A DNA stretch of 64,000 bases. Source: Promicromonospora thailandica (GTDB taxonomy: Bacteria > Actinomycetota > Actinomycetes > Actinomycetales > Cellulomonadaceae). How positions within the stretch are numbered: the stretch's first letter is position 1; every line of letters starts with the position of its first letter. The stretch lies in the NCBI RefSeq assembly GCF_024171955.1, contig NZ_JAMTCS010000014.1:62001-126000 (forward strand). The letters run 5' to 3'. The notes under the pieces were generated by a model. The model saw nothing but the letters and a program-made list of their open reading frames with translations, was not told the origin of the DNA and searched no databases. A program made the position numbers and the translations under genes. Below are positions 41,171-53,214 of this stretch, piece by piece.

Positions 41171-42151
41171 ATGGCGCTCACGGGACAGGTCAAGGAGGAG
41201 CTCGCTCGGGTGAGGGTCGCGAAGACGTCGTGCCGCAAGGCCGAGGTCTCCGCGACACTGCGGTTCTCCGGCGGTCTCCACATCATCTCCGGTCGGGTGG
41301 TGATCGAGGCCGAGCTCGACACCGAGTCGGCGGCGACGCGGCTGCGGCACGCGATCCACGACCTGTACGGCCACACCAGCGAGCTCATCGTGGTCCAGGC
41401 CGGCGGACTGCGGAAGAGCAGCCGGTTCGTGGTGCGGGTGGTGCGCGAGGGCGAGTCGCTGGCCCGCCAGACCGGCCTGCTCGACGCGCGCGGCCGCCCG
41501 GTGCGCGGCCTGGCCCCCGAGGTCGTCTCCGCCGGGGTGCAGGAGGCCGAGGCCGTCTGGCGCGGCGCGTTCCTCGCCCACGGGTCCCTCACCGAACCCG
41601 GCCGCTCCATGGCGCTGGAGGTGACCAGCCCGGGCCCGGAGGCGGCGCTCGCGCTCGTCGGGGCCGCCCGCCGGCTCGGCGTCGCCGCGAAGTCGCGCGA
41701 GGTGCGCGGCATCGACCGCGTCGTGATCCGCGACGGCGACTCCATCGGGCGCATGCTGGAGCGCATCGGCGCACCCGAGACGCTCAAGGTCTGGGAGGAG
41801 CGCCGCGAGCGCCGCGAGGTGCGCGGCACGGCCAACCGGCTGGCGAACTTCGACGACGCGAACCTGCGCCGGTCGGCGCGGGCCGCGGTGGCGGCGGGTG
41901 CGCGGGTGCAGCGGGCGTTCGAGATCCTGGGGGACGAGCTGCCGGAGCACCTGCGCCAGGCGGGCGAGCTGCGGCTGGCGCACAAGCAGGCGTCGCTGGA
42001 GGAGCTGGGCCGGCTGGCGGACCCGCCGCTGTCCAAGGACGCCGTGGCGGGCCGGATCCGGCGGTTGTTGTCGACGGCGGACAAGCGTGCGCTGGAGCTC
42101 GGCATCCCGGACACGGAGGCGGGCCTGCCCGCTGACCTGCTGGATCTCTGA
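41171..42151 (+). CDS. whiA: Sporulation/cell-division regulator WhiA
   Basis: About 326 aa DNA-binding protein: N-terminal WhiA_N ([38 protein letters not shown]), a degenerate LAGLIDADG homing-endonuclease-like core ([17 protein letters not shown]...LEVTSP) and a C-terminal HTH ([20 protein letters not shown]). Controls differentiation in Streptomyces and division in non-sporulators. CAGGAT at 41159-41164 and 6 nt precede ATG 41171. The flavin reductase pair separates it from yvcK, an unusual break in a normally tight trio. Confidence 0.96.
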   Translation: MALTGQVKEELARVRVAKTSCRKAEVSATLRFSGGLHIISGRVVIEAELDTESAATRLRHAIHDLYGHTSELIVVQAGGLRKSSRFVVRVVREGESLARQTGLLDARGRPVRGLAPEVVSAGVQEAEAVWRGAFLAHGSLTEPGRSMALEVTSPGPEAALALVGAARRLGVAAKSREVRGIDRVVIRDGDSIGRMLERIGAPETLKVWEERRERREVRGTANRLANFDDANLRRSARAAVAAGARVQRAFEILGDELPEHLRQAGELRLAHKQASLEELGRLADPPLSKDAVAGRIRRLLSTADKRALELGIPDTEAGLPADLLDL

Positions 42152-43504
<1,353 letters not shown>

Positions 43505-43529
43505 CGGCTCTCGTCCCGGCGTGAACCCC

Positions 43530-43571
43530 GACGTCCGCGTGCGCATCGGCCTGCCGGCGCACGCGGACGTC
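43530..43571 (+). other. Intercistronic 15-bp hairpin between gap and pgk
   Basis: GACGTCCGCGTGCGC (43530-43544) pairs perfectly with 43557-43571 around a 12-nt loop; no T-tract. Likely an mRNA-processing or stability element that lets gap outnumber pgk and tpiA. Confidence 0.75.
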
Positions 43572-43629
43572 GTCATGTGACGGAACCTCGACCGGCCGCG
43601 CGGCGGCCGGTCCCCGACCTGGAGTGCTC

Positions 43630-44829
43630 ATGAAGACCATCGACTCCCTCGGCGACCTGCGCGGCAAGCGCGTCCTGGTCCGCTCGGACTTCAACGTCCC
43701 GCTCGACGGGAAGACCATCACCGACGACGGCCGCATCCGCGCCGCGCTGCCCACGCTGAAGCGCCTGACCGACGCCGGTGCGCGCGTCGTCGTCACGGCC
43801 CACCTGGGCCGCCCGAAGGGCACGCCGGACCCGCAGTACTCGCTGGCCCCCGTCGCCGCCCGCCTGGGCGAGCTGCTGGGCCAGGACGTGGCGCTGGCCG
43901 AGGACCTCGTCGGCGAGTCCGCGAAGGCCACGGTGGAGGGCCTGGCCGACGGCCAGGTCGCCCTGCTGGAGAACGTCCGCTTCGACGCGCGCGAGACCTC
44001 GAAGGTCGACGCGGAGCGCGCCGAGCTCGCGGGTGAGCTCGCGCAGCTCGCGGACGCGTTCGTCTCGGACGGCTTCGGCGTGGTGCACCGCAAGCAGGCG
44101 TCGGTGTACGACGTCGCGCAGGTGCTGCCCGCCGCCGCAGGCGACCTGGTGCTGAACGAGGTCGAGTCGCTGTCGAAGGCCACCGGCGACCCGGAGCGCC
44201 CCTACGCCGTGGTGCTCGGCGGGTCGAAGGTGTCGGACAAGCTCGGCGTCATCGCGAACCTGCTGACCAAGGCCGACCGCCTGCTCATCGGCGGCGGCAT
44301 GGTGTTCACGTTCCTCGCCGCCAAGGGCCTGTCGGTGGGCAACAGCCTCCTGGAGTCCGACCAGGTCGACACCGTCAAGGGCTACCTCGCCACCGCCGAG
44401 GAGAACGGCGTGGAGATCGTGCTGCCGGTCGACGTCGTCGCGGCCGACTCGTTCGCCGCCGACGCGCCGCACCGCGTGGTCGCGGCGGACGCGATCCCCG
44501 AGGGCACCATGGGCCTGGACATCGGCCCCGAGTCCGGCAAGCTCTTCGCGGGCAAGCTGGCCGACGCGCGGACCATCGCCTGGAACGGCCCCATGGGCGT
44601 GTTCGAGTTCGAGGCGTTCGCGGACGGCACGAAGACCGTGGCGCAGGGCATCGTCGAGGCGACGGCAGCCGGCGCGTTCTCCATCGTGGGTGGCGGTGAC
44701 TCCGCCGCGGCCGTGCGGGCCCTGGGCTTCGACGAGGCCGGGTTCAGCCACATCTCCACGGGCGGCGGCGCCAGCCTGGAGCTGCTGGAGGGCAAGGAGC
44801 TGCCCGGCCTCACGGTCCTCGCCGACTGA
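43630..44829 (+). CDS. pgk: Phosphoglycerate kinase
   Basis: About 399 aa. N-terminal signature [34 protein letters not shown], basic-patch [43 protein letters not shown] and the nucleotide site [11 protein letters not shown]. Normal length. ATG 43630 has GGAG 5 nt upstream; GTG 43624 would add two residues but overlaps the Shine-Dalgarno spacing. Confidence 0.98.
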   Translation: MKTIDSLGDLRGKRVLVRSDFNVPLDGKTITDDGRIRAALPTLKRLTDAGARVVVTAHLGRPKGTPDPQYSLAPVAARLGELLGQDVALAEDLVGESAKATVEGLADGQVALLENVRFDARETSKVDAERAELAGELAQLADAFVSDGFGVVHRKQASVYDVAQVLPAAAGDLVLNEVESLSKATGDPERPYAVVLGGSKVSDKLGVIANLLTKADRLLIGGGMVFTFLAAKGLSVGNSLLESDQVDTVKGYLATAEENGVEIVLPVDVVAADSFAADAPHRVVAADAIPEGTMGLDIGPESGKLFAGKLADARTIAWNGPMGVFEFEAFADGTKTVAQGIVEATAAGAFSIVGGGDSAAAVRALGFDEAGFSHISTGGGASLELLEGKELPGLTVLAD

Positions 44830-44859
44830 CCTGCCCCACCCAGAAGAAGGAAGAAGCAC

Positions 44860-45654
44860 GTGGCAACCACCCGCACGCCCCTGATGGCGGGCAACTGGAA
44901 GATGAACCTGGACCACCAGCAGGCGATCAGCACGGTCCAGAAGCTCGCCTGGTCCCTCAAGGACGCCAAGCACGACTACGCCGCGGTCGAGGTGGCGGTG
45001 CTTCCGCCGTTCACCGACCTGCGCTCGGTGCAGACGCTCGTGGACGGCGACAAGCTGGAGCTCGTCTACGGCGCGCAGGACCTGTCGCGGCACGAGTCCG
45101 GCGCCTACACCGGCGAGATCTCGGGCACGATGCTCGCGAAGCTCGGCTGCACCTACGTGGCCGTGGGCCACTCGGAGCGCCGCGAGTACCACGCCGAGAC
45201 GGACGACGTCGTCAACGACAAGGTCCGGGCCGCGTTCGCGCACGGCCTGACCCCCATCCTGTGCGTCGGCGAGGGGCTGGAGATCCGCAAGGCGGGCGAC
45301 CAGGTGTCGTACACGCTCCGGCAGGTCGAGGCCGCGCTGGCCGACGTCCCGGCCGAGCAGGTCGCACAGGTCGTCATCGCGTACGAGCCCGTCTGGGCCA
45401 TCGGCACCGGCGAGGTCGCGACCCCTGAGGACGCGCAGGAGGTGTGCGGCGCGATCCGTCGCGTCCTGGGCGAGCTGTACGACCAGACGGTCGCCGACGG
45501 CATCCGGGTCCTGTACGGCGGCTCGGTGAAGTCGGGCAACGTCGCGCAGATCATGGCGCAGCCCGACGTGGACGGCGCCCTCGTGGGCGGTGCGAGCCTC
45601 GACCCCGAGGAGTTCGCGAAGATCGCCCGCTACCAGTCGCACGTCACCGCCTGA
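44860..45654 (+). CDS. tpiA: Triosephosphate isomerase
   Basis: About 264 aa TIM barrel. Lys in [10 protein letters not shown], His in [12 protein letters not shown], catalytic Glu in [13 protein letters not shown], phosphate loop YGGSVKSGN and [12 protein letters not shown] 44860 after AGAAGGAAGAAG. 30 bp behind pgk; last gene of the glycolytic operon. Confidence 0.98.
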   Translation: MATTRTPLMAGNWKMNLDHQQAISTVQKLAWSLKDAKHDYAAVEVAVLPPFTDLRSVQTLVDGDKLELVYGAQDLSRHESGAYTGEISGTMLAKLGCTYVAVGHSERREYHAETDDVVNDKVRAAFAHGLTPILCVGEGLEIRKAGDQVSYTLRQVEAALADVPAEQVAQVVIAYEPVWAIGTGEVATPEDAQEVCGAIRRVLGELYDQTVADGIRVLYGGSVKSGNVAQIMAQPDVDGALVGGASLDPEEFAKIARYQSHVTA

Positions 45655-45662
45655 CCCCTCGC

Positions 45663-45710
45663 ACGTGTCAGACGTACGGGCCGCCCGCGCGGCCCGTACG
45701 TCTGACACGT
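45663..45710 (+). terminator. 22-bp perfect hairpin after tpiA
   Basis: Arms 45663-45684 and 45689-45710 are perfect reverse complements around a 4-nt loop, starting 9 nt after the tpiA stop. No T-run follows, so it may need Rho or act as a stabiliser. Confidence 0.8.
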
Positions 45711-45864
45711 CTCGGCGTCGCTCTGGGGTACTCTCACTCAGCGTGATGTTCCAGGTGCGCCGCTGATCAGGGGGTTAGCACTGTGAGGTACGTCTCGCTT
45801 ACTCTTGACCGGACATCGCCGCCGGGTTCGCACCCGGCACACCTACAACCGAGGACGTGAACCC

Positions 45865-46107
45865 GTGGACGTGCTCCGCATCATCCTGGAAGTACTGCTG
45901 GTCCTGACCAGCGGCTTCCTCACCATGCTCATCCTGCTCCACAAGGGCAAGGGTGGCGGGCTGTCCGACATGTTCGGTGGCGGTATCTCGATGGGCGCCG
46001 GCTCGTCCGGCGTGGCCGAGCGAAACCTCAACCGCATCACCATCGCCTTCGCCCTCGTGTGGGCCGTGGTGATCGTCCTGCTCGGCCTCATCCAGAAGGT
46101 CAGCTGA
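45865..46107 (+). CDS. secG: Preprotein translocase subunit SecG
   Basis: About 80 aa, two membrane helices (VLRIILEVLLVLTSGFLTML and ITIAFALVWAVVIVLLGLI) joined by the conserved loop LLHKGKGGGLSDMFGGG, diagnostic of SecG. GTG 45865 has GAGGACG upstream and gives the normal family length; a longer in-frame start would add 20 polar residues. TACTCT at 45728 and 45792 (approximate) are possible -10 boxes. Confidence 0.96.
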   Translation: MDVLRIILEVLLVLTSGFLTMLILLHKGKGGGLSDMFGGGISMGAGSSGVAERNLNRITIAFALVWAVVIVLLGLIQKVS

Positions 46108-46161
46108 CCCGGTCGCCAAGCGCCTAGCAGCTGACGGCCACACACAGAGGGGACGACAGAC

Positions 46162-46524
46162 GTGGCATCAGGCGGTCATGCGATTCGGGGGAGCCGGGTA
46201 GGCGCCGGCCCTCTCGGGGAGACGGAGCGGGGCGACACGGCCCCGCGCGTCCGAGTTTCTTACTGGTGTGCCAACGGGCACGAGACGGCGCCGAGCTTCT
46301 CGGTGGGTGAGGACGTCGAGGCCCCCGCACAGTGGGACTGCCCGCGGTGCGGCTTCCCCGCCGGGATGGACCCGGTCAACCCGCCGGCCCCCGTGCGGAA
46401 CGAGCCGTACAAGACGCACCTCGCCTACGTGAAGGAACGCCGGTCCGACGAGGACGGCGCAGCCCTCCTGGAGGAGGCGCTGGAGGCCCTGCGCGTCCGC
46501 CGCAACGGGCGAGTCCCGGGCTAA
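46162..46524 (+). CDS. rbpA: RNA polymerase-binding protein RbpA
   Basis: About 120 aa, actinobacteria-specific activator of sigma A holoenzyme. N-terminal tail with HAIRGSRVGAGPLGE, core with a zinc-type Cys set YWCANGHE...WDCPRCGFPAG, and C-terminal sigma-interaction helix (PYKTHLAYVKERRSDEDGAA). GTG 46162 follows GAGGGGACGACAG. This gene is the firmest phylum marker in the window. Confidence 0.96.
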   Translation: MASGGHAIRGSRVGAGPLGETERGDTAPRVRVSYWCANGHETAPSFSVGEDVEAPAQWDCPRCGFPAGMDPVNPPAPVRNEPYKTHLAYVKERRSDEDGAALLEEALEALRVRRNGRVPG

Positions 46525-46537
46525 GAGTTTTCCCACC

Positions 46538-46652
46538 CTGGCGAAGTAGAACCCTGGCGAAGTAGAACTGGAGCGGGACGAACCTGATGGTTCGTCCCGC
46601 TCCAGTTCTACTTCGCCGGCGTTCTACTTCGCCAGCGTTCTACTTCGCCGGC
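46538..46652. repeat. 16-bp repeat array and 30-bp inverted repeat between rbpA and pgl
   Basis: GGCGAAGTAGAAC-type units appear twice in one direction (46538-46552, 46554-46568) and three times inverted (46605-46620, 46621-46636, 46637-46652; GTTCTACTTCGCCGGC). The arms 46554-46583 and 46590-46619 form a 30-bp stem (one G-T mismatch) with a 6-nt loop. The unit nearest pgl contains the pgl stop codon, so the array appears to be made of copies of the pgl 3' end. Probably a bidirectional terminator in function. Confidence 0.9.
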
Positions 46653-47434
46653 GCCGGGGTCGGGGCCGCGGCCTCCGTGTCCAGGAGCCACAGCGTCCGG
46701 GCCTGGCCGACGGCGCCCGCCGCGGGCACCTCCGCGACCGGGTCACCCGCCAGCGCGGCCGCGACCCGCTCCGCCTTCTCGGCGCCGGCCGCCACGACCC
46801 ACACCTCGCGGGCCGCCCGGATGGCGTCGAACGTGAGCGAGACGCGCTCCGGCGGGGGCTTGGGCGAGCCGTGCACGCCCGTCGTGGTGCCCTGCGCGGA
46901 CAGCCCCTCGTGGCCCGGGAACAGGGACGCGACGTGACCGTCCGGCCCCATGCCGAGCAGCAGCACGTCGAACGCCGGCACCCCGACCCCGCCGTCCGAG
47001 GACCCCGCGTGCTCCGCCAGCACGGCCGCGTAGGCCGCCGCACCCTCCTCGGGCGTGGCGACCGACGACGGGCCGGGCATCGGGTGCACGTTGGCCTCGG
47101 GCAGGCCGTGCTCCGCGACGAGGACGTCGAGGAGCGCCTCGCGCGCCTGCGTCTCGTTGCGGTCGGGGTCGCCGTCCGGCAGGAACCGCTCGTCGCCCCA
47201 CCACAGGTGCACGCCCGACCAGTCGACGGCCGGCACCAGCGGGCTCGCGGCGACCGCCGCGAGCGTCGCGATGCCGACCGTGCCGCCCGTGAGCACCACG
47301 TGCACGGGGGAGCGCACCGACTGGACGTCGAGCACGCGCGTGAGCAGCCGGGCGGCCGCCGCCTGCGCGAGCACCTCCTTGTCGGGGTGCACCACCACGA
47401 GCCGCACGCCCTGGGCGGGTGCTGCCTGGGACAT
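46640..47434 (-). CDS. pgl: 6-phosphogluconolactonase
   Basis: About 264 aa; hydrolyses 6-phosphogluconolactone in the oxidative pentose phosphate path. GlcN6P-isomerase-like fold with VHVVLTGGTVGIATLAAV, WSGVHLWWGDERFLPDGDPD (catalytic region), and FDVLLLGMGPDGHVASLFPGH. Ends in an Ala/Pro-rich tail and a TAG that lies in a repeated 16-bp unit. ATG 47434 shares one base with the opcA stop (TGATG). Last gene of tkt-tal-zwf-opcA-pgl. Confidence 0.96.
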   Translation of the reverse strand: MSQAAPAQGVRLVVVHPDKEVLAQAAAARLLTRVLDVQSVRSPVHVVLTGGTVGIATLAAVAASPLVPAVDWSGVHLWWGDERFLPDGDPDRNETQAREALLDVLVAEHGLPEANVHPMPGPSSVATPEEGAAAYAAVLAEHAGSSDGGVGVPAFDVLLLGMGPDGHVASLFPGHEGLSAQGTTTGVHGSPKPPPERVSLTFDAIRAAREVWVVAAGAEKAERVAAALAGDPVAEVPAAGAVGQARTLWLLDTEAAAPTPAPAK

Positions 47435-48363
47435 CAGGCCGCCGTCCGGACGGTGACGTTCCCCAGGCCCCGGATGAGGGCCTCCTCGAAGATCTCGTCC
47501 GGGTCGAGCCGGCGGAGCTCCTCGATCAGGGCCTCGTTCAGCGCCCGGATCGGCAGGGCGATCCGGCGGGGCGGCTTGCCGGGCTGCGTGATCGTCACGG
47601 TGCGGCCGTCGGGCCGGTCCAGGACGATCGGGCCGCTCTTGCGCTCGAGCGTGACACGGGTGATCGCGTCGTCGCTCTCGGTGCGCAGCACCTCGGCCGG
47701 GGCGTTCAGCCGGGCGCCGAGCCAGGCCGCGAGCAGGTCGAGCGACGTGTGCCGCTTCTGGCCCTCCACGGTCACGCGCAGCACCGGCTCGAACGGCGGC
47801 TGGTCGACGGCCGCCGCGATGAGCGCCCGCCACAGCGTGACGCGCGCCCACGCGAGGTCGGTGTCCCCGGGCGCGTAGGCGCCCGCGAGGGTCTTGAGCA
47901 GCTCCGACGGGTTCTTCGCCACGGTGCTGTCGATGATCCGGCGGGTCGCCATGGCGCCCACCGGGTCCTGCGACGGCACCGCCGGCGCCTCCCGCGGCCA
48001 CCAGGCCACGATCGGCGCGTCGGGCAGCAGCAGCGGCATGACGAGCGTGTCGGCGCGCTCCAGCAGCTCGCCCGACGCCCGCAGCACCACCACCTCGGAG
48101 GCGCCCGCGTCACCGCCCACGCGGATCTGCGCGTCGACGCGGCCCTCGGTCCCGCCGGAGGACGGCGCGACCACGATCACGCGGCACGGGTGCTCCCGGC
48201 TCGCGTCGTTCGCGGCCTCGACCGACTCCTCGACGTCGCTCTCGTCGGCCAGCACCACGAGGGTGAGCACGCGGCCCAGGGCCACGGCACCGCCCTCGTC
48301 GCGCAGGCGCACGAGGCGCTTGTTGACCTGGTTGGTCGTGGTGTCCGGCATGTCGATGATCAT
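47434..48363 (-). CDS. opcA: Glucose-6-phosphate dehydrogenase assembly protein OpcA
   Basis: About 309 aa. Matches actinobacterial/cyanobacterial OpcA, which activates Zwf: [20 protein letters not shown] at the start, VIVVAPSSGGTEGRVDAQIR, LLLPDAPIVAWWPREAP in the middle, and ALIEELRRLDPDEIFEEAL at the end. ATG 48363 shares one base with the zwf stop (TGATG) and has GGAGG upstream, so it is translationally coupled to zwf. Confidence 0.96.
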   Translation of the reverse strand: MIIDMPDTTTNQVNKRLVRLRDEGGAVALGRVLTLVVLADESDVEESVEAANDASREHPCRVIVVAPSSGGTEGRVDAQIRVGGDAGASEVVVLRASGELLERADTLVMPLLLPDAPIVAWWPREAPAVPSQDPVGAMATRRIIDSTVAKNPSELLKTLAGAYAPGDTDLAWARVTLWRALIAAAVDQPPFEPVLRVTVEGQKRHTSLDLLAAWLGARLNAPAEVLRTESDDAITRVTLERKSGPIVLDRPDGRTVTITQPGKPPRRIALPIRALNEALIEELRRLDPDEIFEEALIRGLGNVTVRTAA

Positions 48364-49925
48364 CAGGGACGCCTCCAGGTCCGGCCGTCGCGCTCCATCA
48401 TGGCGTCCGCCGAGGCGGGGCCCCACGTGCCCGACGCGTACGGCTCGGGCTTGCCCTTGCGGGCCCAGTACGACGTGATCGGGTCGAGGATCTTCCAGGA
48501 GAGCTCGACCTCCTCCCGCGTCGGGAACAGCGGCGGGTCACCCAGCAGCACGTCCAGGATGAGACGCTCGTAGGCCTCGGGGGACGACTCTGTGAACGAG
48601 TGCCCGTACCCGAAGTCCATGGTCACGTCGCGCACCTGCATGGCCGTGCCCGGCACCTTGGCGCCGAACCTCATGGTGACGCCCTCGTCGGGCTGCACAC
48701 GGATGACCAGCGCGTTGTTGCCGAGCTCCGAGGTCAGGGACGACTCGAACGGCAGGTGCGGCGCCTTCTTGAAGACGACGGCCACCTCGGTGACACGGCG
48801 GCCCAGCCGCTTGCCGTGCCGCAGGTAGAACGGGACGCCCGCCCAGCGGCGGTTGTCGACGTCCACCCGGATCGCGGCGAAGGTCTCCGTGGTGGAGTCC
48901 TTCGCGATGCCGTCCTCCTCCAGGAAGCCCTGCACCTGCTCGCCACCCTGCCACCCGGCCTCGTACTGGCCGCGGGCGGTGTGCTTGCCGAGATCGCGCG
49001 GCAGCCGCACCGACGAGAGCACCTTGATCTTCTCGGCGCGCAGCTCGGCGGCGTCGAAGTTGACGGGCTCCTCCATCGCCACCAGTGCCAGGAGCTGGAT
49101 CAGGTGGTTCTGGATGACGTCGCGCGCGGCGCCGATCCCGTCGTAGTACCCCGCGCGGCCGCCGATGCCGATGTCCTCGGCCATCGTGATCTGCACGTGG
49201 TCCACGTAGTTCGAGTTCCAGATGGGCTCGAACATCGTGTTCGCGAAGCGCAGCGCCAGCAGGTTCTGGACGGTCTCCTTGCCCAGGTAGTGGTCGATGC
49301 GGAACACCGACTCCGGGTCGAAGACCTTCGACACCACCGCGTCGAGCTCCTTGGCGCTGGCCAGGTCGTGCCCGAACGGCTTCTCGATGACCACGCGACG
49401 CCAGGCGTGCACGCCGTCACCGTCGGCGTCGTCGTCGGGCCGCGACAGCCCGTGCTTGGACAGCTGCTCGCACACCACCGGGAACGCCGACGGCGGGACC
49501 GACAGGTAGAACGCGTGGTTGCCGCCCGTGCCGCGCTCCCGGTCCAGGGTCTCGACGGTCTCCCGGAGGCGCTCGAACGCCTCGTCGTCGTCGAAGGAGC
49601 CCTGCACGAAGCGGATGCCCTCGGCGAGCTGGCGCCACGTCGCCTCCCGGAAGGGGGTGCGGGCGTGCTCCTTGACGGCGTCGTGCACCACCTGCGCGAA
49701 GTCCTGGTCCTCCCAGTCGCGCCGGGCGAAGCCGGTGAGCGCGAAGCCGGGCGGCAGCAGGCCGCGGTTGGCGAGGTCGTAGACGGCCGGCATGAGCTTC
49801 TTGCGCGACAGGTCACCCGTCACGCCGAAGATCACGAGGCCGCTCGGACCGGCGATGCGGGGCAGCCGCAGGTCGAGGGGGTCACGCAGGGGGTTGACCC
49901 CCTGCGCGATCTTGGCAGGCCTCAC
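48363..49925 (-). CDS. zwf: Glucose-6-phosphate 1-dehydrogenase
   Basis: About 520 aa, first enzyme of the oxidative pentose phosphate path and main NADPH source. Coenzyme loop [20 protein letters not shown], substrate site [20 protein letters not shown] (catalytic His region), [19 protein letters not shown] 49925 overlaps the tal stop by 4 bp (GTGA). Coupled to tal and opcA. Confidence 0.98.
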   Translation of the reverse strand: MRPAKIAQGVNPLRDPLDLRLPRIAGPSGLVIFGVTGDLSRKKLMPAVYDLANRGLLPPGFALTGFARRDWEDQDFAQVVHDAVKEHARTPFREATWRQLAEGIRFVQGSFDDDEAFERLRETVETLDRERGTGGNHAFYLSVPPSAFPVVCEQLSKHGLSRPDDDADGDGVHAWRRVVIEKPFGHDLASAKELDAVVSKVFDPESVFRIDHYLGKETVQNLLALRFANTMFEPIWNSNYVDHVQITMAEDIGIGGRAGYYDGIGAARDVIQNHLIQLLALVAMEEPVNFDAAELRAEKIKVLSSVRLPRDLGKHTARGQYEAGWQGGEQVQGFLEEDGIAKDSTTETFAAIRVDVDNRRWAGVPFYLRHGKRLGRRVTEVAVVFKKAPHLPFESSLTSELGNNALVIRVQPDEGVTMRFGAKVPGTAMQVRDVTMDFGYGHSFTESSPEAYERLILDVLLGDPPLFPTREEVELSWKILDPITSYWARKGKPEPYASGTWGPASADAMMERDGRTWRRP

Positions 49926-51067
49926 CGCTCACCGGCCTTCGCCTCGTCGAGCCCGTTCTTGGTCGTGGTCAGGAGCTCGTCCCAGCTCACCTCGAACTTG
50001 GCCAGCCCCTCCTCCTCGAGCTGCACGGTCACCTCGTTGATGGAGATGCCCTGCGCCTCGAGGGCGGCGATGGTCGCGGAGGCCTGCTCGCTCGAGCCGG
50101 TCACCGTGTCGGCGAGCACGATGCCGTGGTCGGCGAAGGCGTCGAGCGTCTTCTCCGGCATCGTGTTGACCACGCCGGCCACGACCAGCTCGTCCACGTA
50201 CATCGTGTCGCGGTAGGCCGGGTCCTTGACACCCGTGGACGCCCACAGCGGGCGCTGCGGCTGGGCGCCCGCGGCCGCGAGGGCCTGCCAGCGCTCGCCG
50301 GAGAACACCTCGTCGTACGCGGCGTAGGCCAGGCGGGCGTTCGCGATGGCGGCCTGGCCGCGCAGCGCGAGCGCCTCGTCCGTGCCGACGGCGGCCAGGC
50401 GCTTGTCGACCTCGGCGTCCACGCGGGACACGAAGAACGACGCGACCGAGCCGATCACCGACAGGTCGTGACCCGCCTCCTTGGCCTGCTCCAGGCCGGC
50501 CAGGAAGGCGTCCATGACGGCGCGGTAGCGCTCGATGGAGAAGATCAGCGTCACGTTCACGCTGATGCCCTTGGCGAGGGTCGACGTGATGGCCGGCAGG
50601 CCCTCGACCGTCGCGGGGATCTTGATCATCACGTTCGGCCGGTCGACGGTCTCCCACAGCCGTACGGCCATGGCCTCCGTCGCCGCCGTGTCGCGGGCCA
50701 GCCGCGGGTCCACCTCGATGGACACCCGGCCGTCCACGCCCGACGTGGCGTCGTAGACGGGCCGCAGCACGTCCGCGGCGTCCCGGACGTCGTCGGTCGT
50801 GATGCGCTCGACGGCGGCCTCCACGTCGGACCCGGCCAGCTCGGCCAGGATCCCGTCGTACGCGTCGCCCTGCGCGAGGGCCGCCGCGAAGATGGTCGGG
50901 TTCGTTGTGACCCCGACGACGTTCTTCGTGGCGACCAGCTCGGCCAGGTTGCCGCTGCGCAGCCGCTCGCGGGACAGGTCGTCCAGCCAGATGGCGACAC
51001 CTGCCTCGGACAACCGCTGGGTGGGGCTGACGGTCTCGCCTGCGCTGTCGCTGGTGCTGTCAGTCAT
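49922..51067 (-). CDS. tal: Transaldolase
   Basis: About 381 aa, the longer actinobacterial/TalAB-type form. ISTP-like N-terminus [32 protein letters not shown], Schiff-base Lys in [17 protein letters not shown], and [20 protein letters not shown]. The C-terminal [20 protein letters not shown] is typical. ATG 51067 follows GAGAGGAAGG on the minus strand. 41 bp after tkt. Confidence 0.97.
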   Translation of the reverse strand: MTDSTSDSAGETVSPTQRLSEAGVAIWLDDLSRERLRSGNLAELVATKNVVGVTTNPTIFAAALAQGDAYDGILAELAGSDVEAAVERITTDDVRDAADVLRPVYDATSGVDGRVSIEVDPRLARDTAATEAMAVRLWETVDRPNVMIKIPATVEGLPAITSTLAKGISVNVTLIFSIERYRAVMDAFLAGLEQAKEAGHDLSVIGSVASFFVSRVDAEVDKRLAAVGTDEALALRGQAAIANARLAYAAYDEVFSGERWQALAAAGAQPQRPLWASTGVKDPAYRDTMYVDELVVAGVVNTMPEKTLDAFADHGIVLADTVTGSSEQASATIAALEAQGISINEVTVQLEEEGLAKFEVSWDELLTTTKNGLDEAKAGER

Positions 51068-51108
51068 CGTGCCCTTCCTCTCTCGTGCCCGTTCGATCCG
51101 TCAGCGGT

Positions 51109-53214
51109 TCAGGACGCCGCCGCGATCGACTCCTTGGCGGCCTGGGCGACAGCCTCGGCCGTGATGCCGTACTCGGCGTAGAGCGTCTTGTAGTCCGCCG
51201 AGGCGCCGTAGTGGTCGAGCGACACGATGCGGCCGGCGTCGCCGACCACCTCGCGCCAGCCCTGCGCCACGCCCGCCTCGACCGAGACGCGTGCCTTCAC
51301 GCCGGACGGGATGACCGACTCGCGGTAGGCGTCGTCCTGCTTGTCGAACCACTCGCGGGACGGCATCGAGACCACGCGGGCGCTGACGCCGTCGGCCGCG
51401 AGGAGCTCGCGCGCCTCGACGGCGAGCTGCACCTCGGAACCGGTGCCCACGAGGACGACGTCGGGCGTGCCCTCGGTGTCGAGCAGCACGTAGCCGCCCT
51501 TGAGCGTGCCCTCGGCGCCGGCGAAGCCGTCGGTGCCGCGCGGGTAGGTGGGCACGTTCTGCCGGGTCAGCACGATGCCTGCCGGGTTCTTCGTGTTCTC
51601 GAGGATGCCGCGCCAGGCCCAGGCCGTCTCGTTCGCGTCGGCGGGGCGCACGACGTCGAGGTTCGGGATGGCCCGCAGCGCCGCCAGGTGCTCCACCGGC
51701 TGGTGGGTCGGGCCGTCCTCGCCGAGGCCGATCGAGTCGTGCGTCCACACGAACGTGGTCGGGATGCCCATCAGCGCGGCGAGCCGCACCGACGCCCGCA
51801 TGTAGTCGGCGAACTGCAGGAACGTGCCGCCGTAGGGACGGGTCAGGCCGTGCAGCACGATGCCGTTGAGGATCGAGCCCATGCCGTGCTCACGGATGCC
51901 GAAGTGCAGGGTGCGGCCGTACGGGTCGCCCGGGAACTTCTTGGTCGCGTGCTCGGTCGGCACGAACGACGGCACGCCGTCCATGGTCGTGTTGTTCGAG
52001 CCCGCGAGGTCGGCCGAGCCGCCCCACAGCTCGGGCAGGACGTCCTTGAGGGCCGTCAGCACCTTGCCCGACGCCGCACGGGTCGCCACGCCCTTCTCGC
52101 TCGCCTCGAACTCCGGCAGGGCGTCGGTCCAGCCCTCGGGCAGCTCGCGCGAGCGCAGGCGCTCCAGGAGGGCCGCCTGCTGGGGGTTGGCGTCCTTCCA
52201 CGCGGCGAACGCGGACTCCCACGCCGTGCGCTGGTCGGCCTGGCGCTCGGCGACGGACCGCGTGTACGCGAGCACCTCGTCGTCGATGGCGAACGACTTC
52301 TCCGGGTCGAGGCCGAGGGCCGTCTTGAGGCCCGTGATCTCCTCGGCGCCCATGGCGGAGCCGTGGATGCCGCCCGTGTTCTGCTTGGTGGGGGCGGGCC
52401 AGCCGATGATGGTGCGCAGCGCGATGATCGACGGCTTGCCGGTCTCCGCCTTCGCGGCGTCCAGGGCCGCGGCCAGCGCGTCGGTGTCCTCGGCGTAGCC
52501 GCCGTCGCCCGCGGTCCAGTCCACGCGCTGGGTGTGCCAGCCGTAGGCCTCGTAGCGCGCCAGGACGTCCTCGGTGAACGCGATGTTCGTGTCGTCCTCG
52601 ATCGAGATCTTGTTGTCGTCCCAGATCACGACGAGGTTGCCGAGCTGCTGGTGGCCCGCGAGCGAGGAGGCCTCGGAGGTGACGCCCTCCTGCAGGTCGC
52701 CGTCGGAGGCGATCACGTACACGTGGTGGTCGAACGGCGACTCGCCGGGGGCGGCGGCCGGGTCGAGCAGGCCCCGCTCGCGGCGGGACGCGAACGCCAT
52801 GCCGACGGCGGAGGCGAGGCCCTGGCCGAGCGGGCCGGTGGTGATCTCGACGCCGGCGGTGTGGCCGTACTCCGGGTGGCCCGGGGTCTTCGAGCCCCAG
52901 GTGCGCAGCGCGGCGATGTCGTCCATCTCCAGGCCGTAGCCCGCGAGGAAGAGCTGCAGGTAGATCGTCAGGGACGAGTGGCCGGCGCTCAGCACGAACC
53001 GGTCGCGGCCCAGCCAGGCGGGGTCGGCCGGGTCGTGGCGCATGGTCTTCTGGAAGAGGAGGTACGCGGCCGGCGCGAGCGAGATCGCGGTGCCGGGGTG
53101 TCCGTTGCCCACCTTCTCGACGGCGTCGGCAGCCAGCGCCTTGATGGCCTTGACCGCCCGCTCGTCGAGCTCCGACCACTCCAGGGGCTTCAGCACGGGG
53201 TCGAAAGCGTTCAC
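51109..53214 (-). CDS. tkt: Transketolase
   Basis: About 701 aa thiamine-diphosphate enzyme. DAVEKVGNGHPGTAISLAP, ThDP motif ASDGDLQEGVTSEASSLAG...WDDNKISIE, catalytic Glu in LHFGIREHGMGSILNG, and THDSIGLGEDGPTHQPVEHL. GTG 53214 has GAGGACT 1-7 nt upstream and starts NAFDPVLKPLEWSELDERAV, the actinobacterial norm; the open frame runs further upstream but without a plausible start. Heads the pentose-phosphate operon. Confidence 0.98.
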   Translation of the reverse strand: MNAFDPVLKPLEWSELDERAVKAIKALAADAVEKVGNGHPGTAISLAPAAYLLFQKTMRHDPADPAWLGRDRFVLSAGHSSLTIYLQLFLAGYGLEMDDIAALRTWGSKTPGHPEYGHTAGVEITTGPLGQGLASAVGMAFASRRERGLLDPAAAPGESPFDHHVYVIASDGDLQEGVTSEASSLAGHQQLGNLVVIWDDNKISIEDDTNIAFTEDVLARYEAYGWHTQRVDWTAGDGGYAEDTDALAAALDAAKAETGKPSIIALRTIIGWPAPTKQNTGGIHGSAMGAEEITGLKTALGLDPEKSFAIDDEVLAYTRSVAERQADQRTAWESAFAAWKDANPQQAALLERLRSRELPEGWTDALPEFEASEKGVATRAASGKVLTALKDVLPELWGGSADLAGSNNTTMDGVPSFVPTEHATKKFPGDPYGRTLHFGIREHGMGSILNGIVLHGLTRPYGGTFLQFADYMRASVRLAALMGIPTTFVWTHDSIGLGEDGPTHQPVEHLAALRAIPNLDVVRPADANETAWAWRGILENTKNPAGIVLTRQNVPTYPRGTDGFAGAEGTLKGGYVLLDTEGTPDVVLVGTGSEVQLAVEARELLAADGVSARVVSMPSREWFDKQDDAYRESVIPSGVKARVSVEAGVAQGWREVVGDAGRIVSLDHYGASADYKTLYAEYGITAEAVAQAAKESIAAAS

